Shown: positions 1-8,486 of the stretch, piece after piece
How positions within the stretch are numbered: position 1 is the stretch's first letter
Layout of the letters: each line of letters opens with the position of its first letter
NCBI GenBank assembly: GCA_002772745.1
Contig: PFDV01000003.1
Coordinates: 1 to 64,000 of the forward strand
Origin: Candidatus Peregrinibacteria bacterium CG10_big_fil_rev_8_21_14_0_10_55_24
Lineage (GTDB): Bacteria > Patescibacteriota > Gracilibacteria > Peribacterales > Peribacteraceae
DNA length: 64,000 nucleotides
Direction of reading: 5' to 3'
Made by a program: the position numbers and the translations under genes
Notes under the pieces: generated by a model
Database searches by the model: none
What the model saw: the letters and a program-made list of their open reading frames with translations, nothing else
Told to the model about the DNA's origin: nothing

Positions 1-1027
<1,027 letters not shown>

Positions 1028-1063
1028 CCAGGGAATACATTCTCTGTCACATGCTCTGGCTCG

Positions 1064-1072
1064 TGCTCTTTA
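1064..1072 (+). promoter_or_regulatory. boxA-like rRNA antitermination element
   Basis: TGCTCTTTA lies 37 nt after the 16S end and matches the first nine bases of the rRNA boxA consensus TGCTCTTTAACA, the site read by NusB/NusE. Part of it is in the 5' arm of a stem with AGAGCAC at 1111-1117. Its presence suggests that the 16S transcript runs on into this spacer. A chance 9-base match is possible. Confidence 0.4.
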
Positions 1073-1466
1073 GGCCCGCAAGGGCGCCATCATGTGAACT
1101 GATTGCCCGGAGAGCACCCCTTCCATCCCTTAGGGGATTGGGGGCCGGGACCTTCTCTACTCTGCAATGGGGTGAACGAGTAAAACATAGCTTGACATTC
1201 TATGTTCTTACGAAAGAACACTATTTCTGCGATGCACATGGATGTTTTTTTGGCTTGCTTACCAAAAGAAACAGAATAGGGGGAAAGACCGGCTTTTTGA
1301 CTGCTCGAATAAAAAAGGTTCTCGAGTACATCGTTTTCCACATTCCCTCCTAATCATTTCCTCAGAGATCGCAACAAAAACAGGCTCTATCAAGGATATT
1401 CACAAATTCTGAGTTTTGATCTGGTAAAATGTACTTTGATCTTTCTTTGCCAAGAACTCACTGAAT

Positions 1467-1568
1467 AGGCCATGGTGACCATTGGTCATCGTGGCCTGAA
1501 CAGTTCACTGGTCAGGAGCGAAAGTACCCCCATATGACCTTGCAAGGGATTGAACGCAAGATTCAATC
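1467..1568. other. Structured RNA candidate (two strong hairpins)
   Basis: Positions 1467-1480 pair completely with 1484-1497 around a 3-nt ATT loop (14 bp including two G-U pairs). GATTGAA at 1548-1554 pairs with TTCAATC at 1562-1568. CAGT-TC-ACTG at 1501-1510 can form a minor stem between them. A TAAAAT hexamer lies near 1424. The pattern does not match RNase P, tmRNA, SRP RNA, 5S or 6S RNA by eye. The strand is not known. Confidence 0.35.
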
Positions 1569-1690
1569 GAAAGTCCGACTGTGACTCAAGGGTGCTTTTA
1601 GCTGTCTGAATGATCTAGAAAAAGCTTAGATAGTAAATACTAAATTGTGAATTGACATAGAAAAATACAGGAACAAAATCTCCGGAATCC

Positions 1691-1733
1691 CCCGCCGCCA
1701 CGGAGGCGATAGTGGAGGGGGACTGGCGGCGGG
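1691..1733. repeat. GC-rich inverted repeat
   Basis: CCCGCCGCCA (1691-1700) pairs perfectly with TGGCGGCGGG (1724-1733), with a further GC-rich interior. It lies in the non-coding stretch just before a second hairpin and downstream of the minus-strand gene that ends at 1826. Confidence 0.6.
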
Positions 1734-1746
1734 AGCGCTTTCTTTG

Positions 1747-1779
1747 CTTCTTTCTTTGTCGTCCTGACAAAGAAAGAAG
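1747..1779. terminator. 14-bp perfect hairpin, possible terminator of the minus-strand gene ending at 1826
   Basis: Positions 1747-1760 pair perfectly with 1766-1779 around a 5-nt loop. The arms are of the type CTTTCTTTGTC/GACAAAGAAAG. It sits about 45 bases downstream of the stop codon of the gene at 1826-2218. Neither strand has a clear T-tract after the stem, so a rho-independent terminator is plausible but not canonical. Confidence 0.45.
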
Positions 1780-1825
1780 GTTACAGTGCTCTCATACACC
1801 GCAAAACCCCCAAAGAAACCAGCGC

Positions 1826-2218
1826 CTATCTATCCTTCTTAAACCCCACAGGTACGAAATTGTCGTAGAGCAACTGGCGAAACCTCCGTCCAATCCCTTG
1901 AAGACGTTCGGCAGCTCTGCTCGGCCCTGCAACCGCATCAAGGAGCTTCAGTAACTCCTTGGCTTGGCGTGCTCGCTCGGCGACTCCCCTGTGCACTGCG
2001 TACCACCGGTGCCAGTCTCCCCCTTCACTCGTTACCTGCCGCTTGAGCGTTCTTATGAATGAAAGCACAGCCTCGTAATTCGGCACGCTCAACGCATCGA
2101 GTGCTTCCTGGTCAGCTTGAGCAACGATCACCTCAAACTCGGCGGCAGACTCTTGAATCCTGCGATCCAGTGCTTCCTCCTGTGCAGCGGCTTCTCTCTG
2201 AGTGAGCGGTTTCCCCAT
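1826..2218 (-). CDS. Hypothetical helical protein, 130 aa
   Basis: I do not recognise the family. The protein starts MGKPLTQREAAAQ and is predicted to be almost all alpha-helical and highly charged, with Gln/Ala/Glu-rich helices and no signal peptide or membrane segment. Composition looks genuinely coding. The ATG at 2218 is preceded on the minus strand by AT-rich DNA containing TATTAT 6 nt before the start, the arrangement seen at many genes here. It stands alone between the 16S trailer region and the next plus-strand genes. Confidence 0.7.
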   Translation of the reverse strand: MGKPLTQREAAAQEEALDRRIQESAAEFEVIVAQADQEALDALSVPNYEAVLSFIRTLKRQVTSEGGDWHRWYAVHRGVAERARQAKELLKLLDAVAGPSRAAERLQGIGRRFRQLLYDNFVPVGFKKDR

Positions 2219-2418
2219 GACAATATAATATCATATTTATGCAGTTACTGCAACGTCCAAGACGCGTGGGAAAAAGCCGTACCATGCTTTCTGTACGGAT
2301 GTAATGCAACTGAAGCTCCACCATCGGACGAAGGCAGGTGAATTTCGTGTGTGAAAAATTTGCATCGAGCTCGTAGAAGCGCACGATACTCCCAATCCGC
2401 TACTTCTCTCTCTATTCT
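2219..2418. other. Intergenic region with divergent promoter signals
   Basis: This holds the AT-rich upstream region of the minus-strand gene, including TATAAT at 2224-2229 on the plus strand, and a small hairpin CCGTAC/GTACGG near 2279-2300. I see no convincing gene in it. Confidence 0.5.
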
Positions 2419-2610
2419 ATGGATGAGAATCCTCACGAAAGTACCAAGCCGACCCAACCTCTCCCTACAGAAGTTTCATGCTCTATCCGCGGTGATAGTG
2501 ATCTCATGCAGAGAATGGCTGCACTTGCAAAAGAGATTACTGCGATAGGTATTCCCGCTTCATTCACTTGCACGCCACTTCCACAAGGAACGGGGGATGA
2601 AATAAACTGA
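2419..2610 (+). CDS. Small hypothetical protein, 63 aa
   Basis: An ATG-to-TGA reading frame (MDENPHESTKPTQ...) ends 17 nt before the next gene on the same strand, so it could be the first gene of a two-gene unit. The central part (SDLMQRMAALAKEITAIGI) looks like an amphipathic helix. TATTCT lies 4 nt upstream of the ATG. No family is recognised, and it could be a chance frame; codon composition is acceptable but the protein is short. Confidence 0.4.
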   Translation: MDENPHESTKPTQPLPTEVSCSIRGDSDLMQRMAALAKEITAIGIPASFTCTPLPQGTGDEIN

Positions 2611-2627
2611 AGTGCCCCACCCTTCTC

Positions 2628-3275
2628 ATGCGCCGCAAACCCGTCGTCATTGGCATCGTAGGAATACTGGTCCTCACACTCGTCGTTGCGTGGATCATGA
2701 CCGCAATCCTCACCCCTAAGGAAATCGATACGACAACGTGGAACGGAGTGAAGAACCACGTCCGTTTGCAACTCACACGCATGACTTTAGACGACCGCCA
2801 GGCCTTCGTGCATCGTCCACTGTTCCCGGATGTGTACCTGGCCTATGTCATTGACCATGAAACGCAGTACACTTTCATCCAAAAATCGCAGATTGCAGAT
2901 TGGGACATCAACCAGGAAACGCTGGAGGAAGCCGCAGGGAAGAATTTGGAAGAAGTATCGCAGGACATCGAACTGCAGACATTCGGGCCGGATAAGGACG
3001 GCGGAATATACATGCTCATTGAAACTGGTGACGGCTACGATGCAGCACGTATCCTGCTCCCCTCAGTTCGGGAACGCGTACGCCAGGTTTTGGGGGATCC
3101 TTTCATCGCAGCATTTCCGATGCGCGATTTTCTCATTTTCTGGAATGAGGACTTCTCTCTGCAAGACCAATTTGTAGAAGAAGTGCGTCTGCAGTTCACC
3201 GAAGAACCTGAATACCCCTTAAGCCCGTCCATCTTCCGTTTCAATGGAAATTCCATCGAAGTCGCGGAATCCTGA
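2628..3275 (+). CDS. Membrane-anchored DUF1444 (YtpQ)-like protein, 215 aa
   Basis: One N-terminal transmembrane segment (about residues 7-29) is followed by a soluble domain. The stretch from YVIDHETQYTFI through GDGYDAARIL to the FPMRDFLIFWNED region follows the layout of the Firmicutes YtpQ/DUF1444 family: a Tyr-rich strand, an Asp-Gly-Tyr-Asp-Ala motif and a terminal hydrophobic strand. YtpQ has no established function. The membrane anchor differs from the soluble B. subtilis protein. It ends 8 nt before the convergent end of sufD. The family call is from pattern memory. Confidence 0.7.
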   Translation: MRRKPVVIGIVGILVLTLVVAWIMTAILTPKEIDTTTWNGVKNHVRLQLTRMTLDDRQAFVHRPLFPDVYLAYVIDHETQYTFIQKSQIADWDINQETLEEAAGKNLEEVSQDIELQTFGPDKDGGIYMLIETGDGYDAARILLPSVRERVRQVLGDPFIAAFPMRDFLIFWNEDFSLQDQFVEEVRLQFTEEPEYPLSPSIFRFNGNSIEVAES

Positions 3276-3283
3276 ATCTCTGG

Positions 3284-4177
3284 TTATGGACGCAGACGCG
3301 CAATCGCTCTTTGGATGGAGGCACGCATCGTAGCGGCGTCTTTGCCCTGCGCAACGGAGCGGAGAAATCCTTCGATGCACATCGAACGCGCCGTCGCTAC
3401 GTCGATACCGCGCGCCGAAAAGGAGAAGATTTCCTCGGGACCTATACGATGCAACGAGGCGCTGTGACCGGCTTTTACATCATTGGTACGTACTTCCAAT
3501 GCAGGAACGGCATCGACATGCGCAGTGGCATCCAGGAGCAATGCATGTTCCTGAAGCTTCGTTTCTGTCCCCTTTGCGTTTTCCTCGATAACGATACTGC
3601 CATTGCATTCCACCCTTGCTTGCCCCATAGCCACTCCGCGCATCGTTATTGCACCGTGCCCATTCGGAGCTGCAAACACCATGCGTGCAGCAAGACGATG
3701 GGCTGCCGAGGAAAGAAACGCCCAGGTAATGGAGTGCTCACCGCCCACTCCCCGCACCGTACTCTCCACATCATGATCAACGATAGAGGCACTATCGGTA
3801 ACGATCTGCCAATGGAGAGAGGCATCGCTCTCTACGCTACCCTTCTGTCGAACACGCTCGGCCATTCCGCTGGTAAGGAAGGAGAGCATGGCACCGGAAC
3901 GCAGAAAAACTTCGTTGGAAAATACGGCACTCTGTTCAAGGACAACGTGAACATGTGCCTGTGCACGCTCTTCCAAAACAATCGTAAGGTGCGCATGGCT
4001 GGGGAAGCCGGAAAGTGTAATGGGGCGAGGAGAACACGTATCACGCGCGCATGTTAGGAGCCAATGAGCCCCCTCATGTTCAGGAGCAAGCAGATCACCC
4101 ATGGGAGATGGAGAATCTCCAACGGAAAAGAGCGTGACACCATGAGGAAGGGCCTGTATCGCCAGATTGTTTGCCAT
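3284..4177 (-). CDS. sufD: SufD-like Fe-S cluster assembly scaffold protein
   Basis: SufD pairs with SufB and the ATPase SufC in the SUF scaffold that builds Fe-S clusters in the cytoplasm. The C-terminal half is diagnostic: a beta-helix rich in Val/Ile strands, then the ALLLDATAHVDAVPALEV stretch, the NDVKAGHSAS motif with its conserved His, and the terminal helical segment beginning EEIFSFSARGID. At 297 aa it is much shorter than typical SufD (about 400 aa); the missing part is the N-terminal helical region, so it resembles a minimal SufD. ATG at 4177 is preceded by TAGGAT with a 12-nt gap. It is separated from sufB by two ORFs, one on the opposite strand. Confidence 0.88.
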   Translation of the reverse strand: MANNLAIQALPHGVTLFSVGDSPSPMGDLLAPEHEGAHWLLTCARDTCSPRPITLSGFPSHAHLTIVLEERAQAHVHVVLEQSAVFSNEVFLRSGAMLSFLTSGMAERVRQKGSVESDASLHWQIVTDSASIVDHDVESTVRGVGGEHSITWAFLSSAAHRLAARMVFAAPNGHGAITMRGVAMGQARVECNGSIVIEENAKGTETKLQEHALLLDATAHVDAVPALEVRTNDVKAGHSASLHRIGPEEIFSFSARGIDVATARSMCIEGFLRSVAQGKDAATMRASIQRAIARLRP

Positions 4178-4189
4178 GCGCAGAGGGAA

Positions 4190-4195
4190 ATCCTA
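4190..4195 (-). promoter_or_regulatory. -10-like TAGGAT upstream of sufD
   Basis: On the minus strand TAGGAT ends 12 nt before the sufD ATG, predicting an mRNA with a leader of only a few bases. The same TAGGAT hexamer precedes sufB, 10 nt from its start, which may mean that the two separated suf genes share promoter type. Confidence 0.45.
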
Positions 4196-4221
4196 GCGCA
4201 AGCGCGCTCAGCGTGCACCGC

Positions 4222-4227
4222 TATACT
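4222..4227 (+). promoter_or_regulatory. -10 element TATACT, predicts leaderless mRNA
   Basis: TATACT is followed by only 7 nt (4228-4234) before the ATG at 4235, so transcription would start at or next to the start codon. No good -35 is seen. Confidence 0.55.
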
Positions 4228-4234
4228 CATAGAC

Positions 4235-4771
4235 ATGGAAAAACGTATCTACGTCATCGGAGACCAGGAACTGCTCGACGTGCTTACGGAACCTATGCGC
4301 AAGCGCACAGAGTTGGTACAAATTGATGAGGAGTGGCCACAGGTGGAGCGCAATGCGCTCATTATCATTGTCAATACATCCATGGCCATTGATCAGAAAC
4401 TTTCCGGAGCACTCAACCCAGCACTTTGTCTGGAACGTACCCTGGATTTAGCATTGCACGTCCTGCGGCAGGAGCAAGATCCTCCACATGCTGATCGGCC
4501 GTACGTGCCTCCAACAACGGTGCATTGCGATCCGCACGCGCATAGCTCTCTTCTCTCATTTTTTGGCAAGGGGCATTCGAGTCTCTATCGTCACCCCAAC
4601 AACGAACTGCTCTCGACGATTGTTGCTCCACAGATGTTGGATCAATACCTCCACGCACGATTGCGACTCAAACTCCTCGCTGAACAGCACACACGGTGTC
4701 GTGCCGAGACTGCTGCATTCGAAGAAAAACCGACCGAACGTTGGCTGAAGAAATACCTGAAAGGAAGATAG
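4235..4771 (+). CDS. Hypothetical protein, 178 aa
   Basis: The start MEKRIYVIGDQELLDVL is chosen because the -10 TATACT lies 7 nt upstream; a longer reading frame opens within sufD but would overlap it. The N-terminal about 80 residues alternate short hydrophobic strands and helices (YVIGD, ALIIIVN), suggesting a small alpha/beta fold. The middle is His/Pro-rich and the C-terminus basic (ERWLKKYLKGR). No family is recognised. It lies between sufD and sufB on the opposite strand, ending 4 nt from the convergent 4776-5051 ORF. It could be a SUF-associated factor or an unrelated insertion. Confidence 0.65.
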   Translation: MEKRIYVIGDQELLDVLTEPMRKRTELVQIDEEWPQVERNALIIIVNTSMAIDQKLSGALNPALCLERTLDLALHVLRQEQDPPHADRPYVPPTTVHCDPHAHSSLLSFFGKGHSSLYRHPNNELLSTIVAPQMLDQYLHARLRLKLLAEQHTRCRAETAAFEEKPTERWLKKYLKGR

Positions 4772-4775
4772 GGAC

Positions 4776-5051
4776 CTAGCCAATCTTGATGCCACGCAAC
4801 GCTTCTTGTATGCCACTCGCCTGCTGCACATCGACAATGCCACGGGGGTCTTGCGATAAGCGGAGTCGAAGCAATGCACGAAATGCGTTCTCAACCTTTT
4901 GCACGGCATCGTGTCCCCCATACCTCCTAAACATTTCGAGCTGATCTTCTACGTCCTCTGGTTGTACACCAAGGATATTGCGGTCATTCTCAAGTTCCTC
5001 TCGACGCAGGACTTGTGCGAAAGGAAGAGATTGGGAATCCGAATGTATCAA
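4776..5051 (-). CDS. Hypothetical protein, 91 aa, coupled to sufB
   Basis: This frame begins directly after the sufB stop (TAA followed at once by TTG, 5051), so translation would be coupled to sufB with a TTG start. The product (IHSDSQSLPFAQVL...) is charged and helical, with an EDQLEMFRRYGGHDAVQKVENAF stretch, here described rather than matched to a family. No Cys or metal-binding motif is present. The absence of an ATG and its short length make it less certain, but the position immediately after sufB and the coding-like composition support it. Confidence 0.5.
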   Translation of the reverse strand: MIHSDSQSLPFAQVLRREELENDRNILGVQPEDVEDQLEMFRRYGGHDAVQKVENAFRALLRLRLSQDPRGIVDVQQASGIQEALRGIKIG

Positions 5052-6455
5052 TTACCCCACGCTCCCCTCCATCTCGAGCGTGATCAGCCGGTTCATTTCC
5101 AGTGCGTACTCAAGGGGGAGTTCTTTGATAATGGGCTCAATAAACCCGTTCACAATCATGGCCTTGGCCTCTTCTTCGCCAATACCGCGCGCAGTGAGAT
5201 AGAAGACCTGTTCGGGGGAAAGCTTCCCCACGCTCGCCTCGTGCGCAACGGTGACATCGTCGTTGTGGATACGAATGGTGGGAATGGTATCTGCACGACT
5301 GGTCTCATCCAAAAGCAGTGCGTCGCACTCGACGCGCGAGGTGCAACCATGAGCGTTTTCCGCGACATGCAGAAGCCCACGATAGGTGCAAACTCCGCCG
5401 CCCATGCTTACGGATTTGGAGGCAACCGTACTGGTGGTATGGGGAGCAAGATGGAGTACCTTTGCTCCCGTATCTTGCCACTGGCCGGCAGTCGCAACAG
5501 CAAGCCCCAAATGGTCGCATCGTGCCCCTTCCCCCACCAGAAGCGAACAGGGGTAGAGCATGGTAACACCCGATCCCATGTTGCTCCCTATCCACTCCAT
5601 TGTCGCATCCTGTTCCACAATTGCGCGCTTCGTATTCAGGTTGTACGTATCGCGACTCCAGTTCTCCACTGACGAGTAGCGCACGCGTGAGCCTGGCTTG
5701 GCGAAAATTTCCACACATCCAGCGTGGAGCCCATTGCGTCCGTACTTTGGTGCAGAGCACCCTTCGATGTAGTGGACGTTGGCACCCTCCTCAACAATGA
5801 TGAGCGTGTGCTCGAATTGCCCCATCCCGGGCGCATTCATACGAAAATACGCCTGGAGGGGCTCTGTGACCGTCACCCCCGCAGGAACGTAGAGGAAGGT
5901 TCCGCCGGACCACACGGCTCCGTGGAGCGCGGCAAACCTGTGATCCGTTGCTGGAATACAGCGCATGAAGTACTCCTGCACCAAATCCGGATACTCGCGC
6001 ACCGCATCGTCCATGGAGAGGAAAAGCACTCCCTGCTCACCCCAACGCTCCTTGAGACGATGGTAGATGACATCGCTCTCGTACTGAGCTCCAACGCCGG
6101 CAAGAACCCGGCGTTCTGCCTCGGGAATGCCTAACCGGTCGTAGACCCGGCGAATGTGTTTTGGAAGTGCTTCCCATGTCTCAGCTTCCCCAATACCAGG
6201 CTGCGCAAAGTAGAGGATATCCGTAAGATCGAGACGAGAAAGATCGGGACCAAAGCGCGGGGACTGTGAATGGAGGTAGGTCTCGTATGCATCCAACCGA
6301 CGCGCACGCATCCAGGATGGCTCATCCTTGGCAGCACTGATTTCCTCAATCAGATTCCTTGTAAGCCCTCGCGTACACCGCTGCGCATAGAGCGCAGGGT
6401 CCGCCTCATCGAGAAATTCCCGTTGGGACCCAAAGATTGTCTGAGAAGGAGGCAT
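5052..6455 (-). CDS. sufB: Fe-S cluster assembly scaffold protein SufB
   Basis: SufB is the main scaffold of the SUF complex; it accepts sulfur and assembles the cluster with SufD and SufC. At 467 aa the length is normal. Features in order are the N-terminal helical region, the GVGAQYESDVIY segment, the FLYVPAGV and VEEGANVHYIEGCSAP motifs, the NLNTKRAIVEQDATMEWIG region, SRVECDALLLDE, and the HEASVGKLS segment with its conserved His, followed by YLTARGI. The ATG at 6455 is chosen over an upstream TTG: it gives the normal length and lies 10 nt after TAGGAT. No cysteine desulfurase or SufU is present in the window. Confidence 0.95.
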   Translation of the reverse strand: MPPSQTIFGSQREFLDEADPALYAQRCTRGLTRNLIEEISAAKDEPSWMRARRLDAYETYLHSQSPRFGPDLSRLDLTDILYFAQPGIGEAETWEALPKHIRRVYDRLGIPEAERRVLAGVGAQYESDVIYHRLKERWGEQGVLFLSMDDAVREYPDLVQEYFMRCIPATDHRFAALHGAVWSGGTFLYVPAGVTVTEPLQAYFRMNAPGMGQFEHTLIIVEEGANVHYIEGCSAPKYGRNGLHAGCVEIFAKPGSRVRYSSVENWSRDTYNLNTKRAIVEQDATMEWIGSNMGSGVTMLYPCSLLVGEGARCDHLGLAVATAGQWQDTGAKVLHLAPHTTSTVASKSVSMGGGVCTYRGLLHVAENAHGCTSRVECDALLLDETSRADTIPTIRIHNDDVTVAHEASVGKLSPEQVFYLTARGIGEEEAKAMIVNGFIEPIIKELPLEYALEMNRLITLEMEGSVG

Positions 6456-6465
6456 GAGAACTGCT

Positions 6466-6471
6466 ATCCTA
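6466..6471 (-). promoter_or_regulatory. -10-like TAGGAT upstream of sufB
   Basis: The hexamer is 10 nt from the sufB ATG on the minus strand, giving a predicted leader of about 3-4 nt. It supports the choice of the ATG at 6455. Confidence 0.45.
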
Positions 6472-6571
6472 CAGCACCCCTCTACTGGGAAAGAGGAAGA
6501 GGAGGGATTTAAGGCCAAAATCAGGCATATATACCGAAGTTTTCACTGTATTGGAGAGCTAAAAACGGGTA

Positions 6572-6600
6572 TTGAAAATATCTACTTTTTGTTTTATAAT
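6572..6600 (+). promoter_or_regulatory. Strong sigma-70 type promoter for the ABC export operon
   Basis: TTGAAA (6572-6577), a 17-bp spacer and a perfect TATAAT (6595-6600) form a textbook promoter. Predicted transcription starts near 6607, giving a leader of about 27 nt with no Shine-Dalgarno sequence. A small CCCC/GGGG hairpin lies in this leader just before the ATG. Confidence 0.8.
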
Positions 6601-6633
6601 AAAAGAAAGACCCCTTAGAATGGGGCATTCCTC

Positions 6634-8484
6634 ATGACGTTGCAATCCCCGAACGAACCAAGGGCACAGACCATGATAAACCGCATGACGGGATTCCTGA
6701 ACCGCGTGCAAATTCTGCGACCAAAAACACTGCTAACCTTCGCACGTCGACGCTGGAAACTCCTCCTGATCCTCACGCTCATTGGCGTACCGGTACTGGC
6801 ATTTGGTGTGTGGCTCTTTGCACCACAGCAACCGGAGATCATTACCGAGACAGCAACGCGCGGAGACCTGGTCCAGACCGTCGAGGCAGTCGGAACCGTT
6901 GCTTCTGAACGCGACCTGACACTCAAATTCCCTGTCACGGGGGTTGTAGCTGAGGTGTACATTTCCGAAGGAGACGAGGTGAAAACCAACCAGGAACTCG
7001 CTCGGTTGAAGAACGACGCCCTTACCGCAGACGTACAGAGCGCTAGTGCGCAGTTGGCTGCAGAGAGCGCCGCGTTGCGGGAGCTGAAGGAAGGTACCCG
7101 TCCTGAGGACATCCGCATCGCAGAGATTGAGGTGGAAAAAGCTCGCGCCTCCCTCGCTTCTGCCCAAGCATCATTACGCGGCGCGGAAGAAAAGCTTGAA
7201 ACAGGAGAGGAGAAACTTGCATCCCTCCTCAGAGAGGCGGCAACCAGTCTTGCCGGATACGTCACCACATCACAGAGTACTGCCTCACAGCAACTTACCA
7301 CTGCGCGTACGAGCCTGAGAATTTTCGACGACGTATTCCAGTCCAACGAAATCGATCGGGTCGTCAACCAGAACCAACCAGCATCCTACAATATTTTGCT
7401 GCGACAGAAGCAGACTGCTGAGCGCGCAGCCGAAGATGTGAGAAACACCGTAACAACGGGGTTCGACGATTACCGCGAAGCCATTGCAAGCATGCAGCAG
7501 GTCCGCGGGGCGCTCCTTGCTGTTGCGAATGTCCTCGACGAAGCTTATGCATTCATCGCCGATCTTGATCTGGTCGGTGGCACGTTCGACGTCAGTGATC
7601 GAGAGACGCATAAAGCAACACTCACGACCGAGAAGAAGAGTGTTCAAAGTGCGCTTTCTTCGCTCGATACCGCAATGAAGAACCTCCAGGATGCCGCAGC
7701 GAACTTCGATACGAAGATTGCTACAGAGGAGAATACGCTCGCTGCAGCAAAGAGCACCAAAGAGACGTCTCTCGCCGATATCCTCTACTACGAAACCTCC
7801 TTGCAAACCAAGGAAGTGGAACTCCAACGAAAACGTACGGGAGCCCGGCAAACGGAAATTGACGCGGCAGCTGCACAAGTCAGCCAGGCGTACGCTCAGC
7901 TCAACCGAGCGAAGGCAAAACTGGAAGACTCTATTCTCCGCGCCCCGTTCGAAGGAACAATCACGCGCGTGGATATGAAAGCCGGAGAATTCACGGGAGA
8001 TTTCGACAACTATACCTATTCCATCAGCATGCTCGGCGCATCGCCGTACCGCGTCGAGATGTACGTTGCGGAGATTGACATTCCCAAAGTGCAGTTGAGC
8101 CAGTCGGGCTCCATTGAGCTCGATGCATTCCAAGGGAAAAAGATTCCGTTGCGCGTCAGTCAGATTGACCCCGGTGCAACAGAACGCGACGGCGTTGCTA
8201 AGTACTTGGTCACCCTCGATTTCCTCTCCCTGCAGGAAAATCTGCGCATCGGTATGTCAGGCGATGGAGAGATCTACACGGACCGCCGAGAGGATGTCGT
8301 CATGATCCCCGGACGAGCGGTATTGCATGGGGAAGATGGCAGGGAAATGGTACGCATCCTCATGCCAACAGGAGAAATTGAGGAGCGCCCGGTTGTCACG
8401 GGCATTGATGGTGCCGACGGAGAAGTGGAAGTGGTGAGCGGGATAGAAGAGGGAGAAACCGTTGTCATTCTCATAAAGAATTAG
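6634..8484 (+). CDS. HlyD/MacA-family periplasmic adaptor-like membrane fusion protein, 616 aa
   Basis: This is the adaptor subunit of an ABC-type export or cell-envelope system. A basic N-terminus precedes one transmembrane segment (about residues 42-62). Then come the first half of a biotinyl-lipoyl-like domain (VTGVVAEVYISEGDEV, about 105-120), a very long coiled-coil hairpin (about 135-425), the second lipoyl half (LRAPFEGTITRVDMKAGEF, about 433-452) and the beta-barrel and membrane-proximal domains. The hairpin is much longer than in E. coli MacA, which explains the 616 aa. It is followed after 2 nt by the ATPase gene. In an organism without an outer membrane the adaptor would face the cell exterior, so it may act with MacB-like proteins on surface lipids or peptides. 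Confidence 0.88.
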   Translation: MTLQSPNEPRAQTMINRMTGFLNRVQILRPKTLLTFARRRWKLLLILTLIGVPVLAFGVWLFAPQQPEIITETATRGDLVQTVEAVGTVASERDLTLKFPVTGVVAEVYISEGDEVKTNQELARLKNDALTADVQSASAQLAAESAALRELKEGTRPEDIRIAEIEVEKARASLASAQASLRGAEEKLETGEEKLASLLREAATSLAGYVTTSQSTASQQLTTARTSLRIFDDVFQSNEIDRVVNQNQPASYNILLRQKQTAERAAEDVRNTVTTGFDDYREAIASMQQVRGALLAVANVLDEAYAFIADLDLVGGTFDVSDRETHKATLTTEKKSVQSALSSLDTAMKNLQDAAANFDTKIATEENTLAAAKSTKETSLADILYYETSLQTKEVELQRKRTGARQTEIDAAAAQVSQAYAQLNRAKAKLEDSILRAPFEGTITRVDMKAGEFTGDFDNYTYSISMLGASPYRVEMYVAEIDIPKVQLSQSGSIELDAFQGKKIPLRVSQIDPGATERDGVAKYLVTLDFLSLQENLRIGMSGDGEIYTDRREDVVMIPGRAVLHGEDGREMVRILMPTGEIEERPVVTGIDGADGEVEVVSGIEEGETVVILIKN

Positions 8485-8486
8485 TC

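Larger units (their letters stand above)
1028..1825. other. Non-coding, structured region downstream of 16S
   Basis: I see no convincing protein gene, tRNA or 23S start in these about 800 bases. The region contains several hairpins: GTGCTCT/AGAGCAC (1063-1069 with 1111-1117), a short hairpin around GTTCTT-ACG-AAAGAAC near 1204, a 14-bp stem at 1467-1497, a 7-bp stem at 1548-1568, a 10-bp stem at 1691-1733 and a 14-bp perfect stem at 1747-1779. The first part is probably the 16S trailer. The middle part may be an unrecognised small RNA. Confidence 0.6.

Noticed and set aside
1189-1215. Promoter with TTGACA near 1190 in the 16S trailer
   Set aside because: No -10 hexamer at 15-19 bp was found, and TTGACA lies in the loop of the small ACATAG/CTATGT inverted repeat.
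1548-1590. RNase P RNA fragment (GAAAGTCCG string)
   Set aside because: Only this short string matches; the other conserved RNase P regions are absent.
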